Below the pieces are notes generated by a model. That model did not search any database. It worked only from the letters and a program-made list of their open reading frames with translations, and had not been told where the DNA came from. From Thermodesulfobacteriaceae bacterium (GTDB lineage Bacteria > Desulfobacterota > Thermodesulfobacteria > Thermodesulfobacteriales > Thermodesulfobacteriaceae), in the NCBI GenBank assembly GCA_015494725.1, contig WGAR01000149.1, positions 1-5,074 on the forward strand: a DNA stretch of 5,074 nucleotides, given 5' to 3'. Below are positions 1 through 5,074 of this stretch, piece after piece. The first letter of the stretch is position 1; each line of letters starts with the position of its first letter. The position numbers and the translations under genes are program-made.

Positions 1-10
1 CCTGGGACAT
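1..10 (-). CDS. Start of an unidentified gene, cut by the window edge
   Basis: Only three codons are visible, starting with ATG at 10-8 and reading Met-Ser-Gln before the window ends. The reasons to call a gene start are the purine-rich AAAGGGGTGA at 25-16 on the minus strand, five bases upstream of the ATG, and a promoter-like sequence about 100 bp further upstream, just after the serS stop. The product cannot be named from three residues. It has the same orientation as serS, so it could receive read-through from that operon as well as its own transcript. The start is an inference; the ATG may belong to no gene. Confidence 0.4.
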
Positions 11-101
11 AGAACTCACCCCTTTGGATAGAATTTGAGATTTAAGAAACCAATCTTTCTGACACCTCAGGTGGGTAGTCTTGAGAGGCCCGTAGGGCTT
101 G
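11..101 (-). promoter_or_regulatory. Putative structured 5' leader of the downstream gene
   Basis: This stretch lies between the predicted transcription start (about position 100) and the ATG at 10. On the RNA strand it can form an early hairpin GCCC-UAC-GGGC (98-88), then a short CACC-UGA-GGUG hairpin (73-63; as DNA a perfect 5-1-5 palindrome), and a weak AGATT/AATCT stem further on. The segment ACTACCC (79-73) can pair, with one bulged base, with GGGTGAGT of the ribosome-binding site (21-14), and this excludes the CACC/GGUG hairpin. I do not recognise a known riboswitch or protein-binding leader in it. It might also contain a small RNA. Structure is by eye only. Confidence 0.3.
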
Positions 102-106
102 ATCTA

Positions 107-134
107 ACTATAAAGCTAAACCGCGCCCTGTCAA
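107..134 (-). promoter_or_regulatory. Sigma70-type promoter after serS
   Basis: On the minus strand there is a perfect -35 TTGACA at 134-129, a 16-base spacer, and TATAGT at 112-107 (five of six matches to the -10 consensus). It begins four bases after the serS stop codon and points away from serS towards the ATG at 10, so it would start RNA near position 100. There is no clear intrinsic terminator between serS and this promoter: the only GC hairpin nearby (98-88) is not followed by a run of T. Serves the gene at the left edge. Confidence 0.65.
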
Positions 135-138
135 CCCT

Positions 139-3438
<3,300 letters not shown>

Positions 3439-3457
<19 letters not shown>

Positions 3458-3687
3458 TTCTCCACCAGGACCTTGGCCGCCTCCTCGTGTCGCAGGGCCA
3501 CATGATAGCCCTTGAGCTCGTATTCCACCGGATCCTCCAGGGGCGCATAACGAATGACCCTGATCCGGGTCCCCGGAAGGAACCCCATCTCCAGCAGACG
3601 CTGTCTGAAGGCCCCGTTACCCAGGACCTTGACGATGATCCCCTCCTCGCCGGTACGAAGCTCGTCGAGGGTGGTGAGATTCTCCAT
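3439..3687 (-). CDS. feoA: Ferrous iron transport accessory protein FeoA
   Basis: Small cytosolic SH3-like protein that works with FeoB in ferrous iron uptake, probably by binding FeoB or modulating its G domain. With the ATG at 3687 it has 82 residues, the normal FeoA length. The family signature is clear: the [11 protein letters not shown] strand (13-23), [14 protein letters not shown] (27-40), [20 protein letters not shown] (42-61), then [14 protein letters not shown] (63-76). The frame stays open upstream, with another ATG at 3756 (105 residues) and one at 3789 inside fur; I prefer 3687 because family homology begins there, though its Shine-Dalgarno AGAGGGG is about 12 bases away and partly inside a hairpin. 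The stop lies 19 bp inside feoB, so the two are likely translationally coupled, giving matched amounts. It follows fur by 71 bp in the same orientation. Confidence 0.93.
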
Positions 3688-3689
3688 GC

Positions 3690-3703
3690 GGGGACAGATC
3701 CCC
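3690..3703 (-). promoter_or_regulatory. Hairpin over the feoA ribosome-binding site
   Basis: GGGGA and TCCCC form a perfect 5-bp inverted repeat around a 4-base loop, ending two bases before the feoA ATG at 3687. In the RNA the 5' arm is the GGGGA part of the only purine-rich Shine-Dalgarno candidate for this start. Folding could hide the site until a ribosome arriving from fur opens it. Seen directly as sequence; the regulatory role is inferred. Confidence 0.4.
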
Positions 3704-3758
3704 TCTTCCCTTCGCCGACACCCCCTTCCCCAACGCCAGCGCCACCGGAACCCCATCC

Positions 3759-4208
3759 CTAGCCCTCTCTTCCGCGACAGGCCGAACAATACCCCAGGAT
3801 CTCGAAACGGGTCATCTTCACCTCCACTCCGTACCTTTCCGCATATTCGCGAGCCACCTCTTCCAGTCGATCATCGCTGAACTCCTCCACCCGGCGACAG
3901 GAAAGACAGCGAAAATGGGCGTGCGGCTCGTGACCGTAGATGTGTTCATAATGCATGTGGCCATCTTCGTGATATACCTCCTGCACCAGCCCGCACTCGA
4001 TAAGCAGGGGAAGGGTGCGATATATGGAGGCCTTGGAGACCTTATAGCCCTTGTTGCGCAGTCGCAAATAAAGTTCATCCACGTCGAAATGATCGTGGAT
4101 GTTGAAGACCTCCCGCAGAATGATCTCCCGCTCCTGGGTATAGCGCAACCCCTTCCTCTTGATAAAATCCCTGAAAATTTCTATTTCCGAACCCGGAGAA
4201 CGTTCCAT
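3759..4208 (-). CDS. fur: Fur-family metal-responsive transcriptional regulator
   Basis: Dimeric DNA-binding repressor of the Fur/PerR/Zur family, 149 residues. The N-terminal winged helix spans about 8-90, with the recognition helix in VSKASIYRTLPLLIECGLV (57-75). The structural zinc site is intact as two CxxC pairs, Cys101/Cys104 and Cys141/Cys144. The regulatory site matches E. coli Fur His33, Glu81, His88, His90 as His40, Glu88, His96, His98; Glu109 stands where PerR has the Asp needed for peroxide sensing, so an iron-type Fur is favoured over PerR. The secondary site is mostly gone: the E. coli His87, Asp89 and His125 positions are Pro95, Ala97 and Thr133, with only Glu116 kept. Being upstream of feoAB supports iron as the signal. 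The ATG at 4208 fits the family N-terminus but has no good Shine-Dalgarno; the frame runs open upstream, with no better start. Confidence 0.92.
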   Translation of the reverse strand: MERSPGSEIEIFRDFIKRKGLRYTQEREIILREVFNIHDHFDVDELYLRLRNKGYKVSKASIYRTLPLLIECGLVQEVYHEDGHMHYEHIYGHEPHAHFRCLSCRRVEEFSDDRLEEVAREYAERYGVEVKMTRFEILGYCSACRGREG

Positions 4209-4218
4209 GGGACTTTTG

Positions 4219-4235
4219 TTGAGAAAGCTTTTCAA
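4219..4235. promoter_or_regulatory. Candidate operator dyad next to the fur start
   Basis: TTGAGAA (4219-4225) and TTTTCAA (4229-4235) are inverted copies matching at six of seven positions around AGC. The dyad ends 11 bp upstream of the fur ATG, where a repressor would block transcription into fur-feoAB. The sequence is not a classical Fur box, and its symmetry is imperfect, so it is only a candidate autoregulatory site. Confidence 0.35.
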
Positions 4236-4241
4236 TACCTT

Positions 4242-4254
4242 GCCAATCCTTGGC
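4242..4254. promoter_or_regulatory. Perfect palindrome in the fur/kdsD spacer
   Basis: GCCAA-TCC-TTGGC is a perfect 5-3-5 inverted repeat. It lies just downstream of the minus-strand TTGACA, where it would fall between -35 and -10 of a fur promoter, and just upstream of the plus-strand promoter for kdsD. That position suits an operator or activator site affecting one or both directions. I do not recognise which regulator would bind it. Confidence 0.4.
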
Positions 4255-4258
4255 TCTT

Positions 4259-4288
4259 TTGTCAAGGGGATGATTTCGGGGATATATT
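4259..4288 (+). promoter_or_regulatory. Promoter of kdsD
   Basis: TTGTCA at 4259-4264 (five of six to the -35 consensus), an 18-base spacer and TATATT at 4283-4288 (five of six to the -10). The predicted transcription start is about 4295, at or one base before the kdsD ATG at 4296, so the mRNA may be leaderless. Its -35 overlaps that of the opposite-strand fur promoter. Confidence 0.55.
4260..4265 (-). promoter_or_regulatory. -35 element of the fur-feoAB-serS operon
   Basis: A perfect TTGACA on the minus strand in the only gap upstream of fur, 51 bp before its ATG. No convincing -10 lies at the standard distance: the hexamer after 17 bases is CAAGGT, and TATTGA (4237-4232) is 22 bases away. 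The promoter may therefore be weak or activator-dependent, or use another sigma factor. Confidence 0.4.
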
Positions 4289-4295
4289 TAAGGAC

Positions 4296-5074
4296 ATGCG
4301 GGTAGTGGAAACGGCCAGACGGGTCCTGCGTATCGAGATCGAGGGGCTGGAGAGCGTTTATCGTAAGCTGGGCCCCTCCTTCGAGCGGGCGGTGGAGCTC
4401 ATTCTGGGGTCCCGGGGGCGGGTGGTGGTAACCGGGCTCGGAAAGAGCGGACTGGTAGGTCGCAAGATAGCCGCCACCCTTTCCTCCACCGGTACCCCGG
4501 CCTTCTTCCTGCATCCCGCCGAGGCCCTTCACGGAGACCTGGGAATGGTCACCCGGGAGGATGTACTGCTGGCCCTTTCCAACTCAGGGCGCACCGAGGA
4601 GGTAAACCTGATCGTTCAGATCCTCAAACGGCGCGGGGTAAAGACGGTGGCCTTTACCGGAAACGGCGATTCCCCGCTGGCCCGTATGGCGGAGGTGGTC
4701 ATCGACGTGGGGGTTCCCCGGGAGGCCTGCCCCTACGATCTGGCCCCCACCGCCAGCACCACCGCGGCTCTGGCCGTAGGCGATGCCCTGGCCGTGGCCC
4801 TGGCCGAGGCCCGGGGATTCGGCCCCGAAGATTTCCGGCGTAATCACCCCGCCGGTTCCCTGGGAGAACGCCTTCGGGTAAGGGTGGCGGAAATCATGCT
4901 CACCGAGGAACATATTCCCCGCACCCGCATGGGAACCCTGTTGCGAGACGCCCTCCCGGAAATGGATCGTAAGGGCCTGGGGTGCATCCTGGTCCTGGAC
5001 GACCACGATCACCTGCGGGGCATCATCACCGACGGCGACCTGCGTCGGGCCCTCCTCCGCCGGGGGAACCCGGA
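4296..5074 (+). CDS. kdsD: Arabinose-5-phosphate isomerase (KdsD/GutQ family), 3' end outside the window
   Basis: Interconverts D-ribulose 5-phosphate and D-arabinose 5-phosphate, the first step towards Kdo and lipopolysaccharide inner core. 259 residues are visible of a usual 320 or so. Residues about 38-180 are the SIS sugar-isomerase domain, with GLGKSG at 47-52, HPAEALHGDLGM at 73-84 and SNSG at 95-98. The four catalytic residues described for E. coli KdsD (Lys59, Glu111, Glu152, His193) align at a constant offset of nine as Lys50, Glu102, Glu143 and His184. A first CBS domain runs from about 200 (IMLTEEHIPR to TDGDLRRAL); the second would lie past the edge. The ATG at 4296 has AAGGA only one base upstream, too close for normal use. 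Either the mRNA is leaderless or translation starts at GTG 4305, ten bases from AAGGA. It is divergent from fur. Confidence 0.93.
   Translation, partial: MRVVETARRVLRIEIEGLESVYRKLGPSFERAVELILGSRGRVVVTGLGKSGLVGRKIAATLSSTGTPAFFLHPAEALHGDLGMVTREDVLLALSNSGRTEEVNLIVQILKRRGVKTVAFTGNGDSPLARMAEVVIDVGVPREACPYDLAPTASTTAALAVGDALAVALAEARGFGPEDFRRNHPAGSLGERLRVRVAEIMLTEEHIPRTRMGTLLRDALPEMDRKGLGCILVLDDHDHLRGIITDGDLRRALLRRGNP

Noticed and set aside
88..98. GCCC-GTA-GGGC hairpin after serS as an intrinsic terminator.
   Set aside because: The stem is only 4 bp and is not followed by a T run on the minus strand. It sits at the predicted start of the next transcript, so a leader hairpin is more likely.
3759..4208. 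The regulator could be PerR (peroxide sensor) or Zur.
   Set aside because: PerR needs an Asp at the position held here by Glu109, and the neighbour is the ferrous iron transporter rather than peroxide or zinc genes. Not fully excluded, since the metal cannot be read from sequence alone.
4209..4532. The fur reading frame stays open upstream into kdsD, allowing a 257-residue protein.
   Set aside because: The extra 108 residues are antisense to kdsD's conserved SIS domain, are Gly/Pro-rich and low in complexity, and match no Fur N-terminus. Fur homology begins just after the ATG at 4208.
4584..5012. A 142-codon open frame on the minus strand under kdsD.
   Set aside because: It is antisense to the SIS and CBS domains of kdsD, shows no recognisable motif and has a Gly-rich shadow composition.

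Overview
The window reads as a compact, GC-rich bacterial chromosomal segment. The arabinose-5-phosphate isomerase gene (kdsD type) supplies the precursor of Kdo, so the host should be a Gram-negative, LPS-making bacterium. The proteins are rich in Glu, Arg, Lys and Leu and rather poor in Gln and Asn, which fits a thermophile. A member of the Thermodesulfobacteriota or a related lineage is my guess, from style only. I see no insertion sequence, CRISPR array, tRNA or rRNA.

Layout. Four genes lie on the minus strand in transcription order: a Fur-family metalloregulator (4208-3759), feoA (3687-3439), feoB (3457-1436) and serS (1416-139). The gaps are 71 bp, a 19-bp overlap, and 19 bp, so a single operon is likely. 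Past the serS stop, still on the minus strand, is a good sigma70-type promoter (129-134 / 107-112). A leader of about 90 nt follows, then a ribosome-binding site and an ATG at position 10, where the window ends: the start of another gene, not identifiable. On the plus strand, kdsD runs from 4296 off the right edge and is divergent from fur. The 87-bp fur/kdsD spacer holds overlapping back-to-back -35 elements and two dyad sequences.

How the genes fit together. Fur senses ferrous iron, and FeoA/FeoB are the ferrous iron importer it normally controls, so regulator and transporter probably share one transcript and one feedback loop. serS is an essential translation gene placed at the end of this iron operon. 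That is odd if the operon is iron-repressed, unless serS has its own promoter or Fur is not a strong repressor here.

The genes are well-known families and no new system is evident. The points worth a second look are: the Fur protein, which has lost three of the four ligands of the secondary metal site; the overlapping divergent promoter with dyads; a perfect inverted repeat with GATAA half-sites in the 3' end of feoB upstream of serS; a hairpin over the feoA ribosome-binding site with a possible Arg/Trp-rich N-terminal extension; and the short structured leader after serS.
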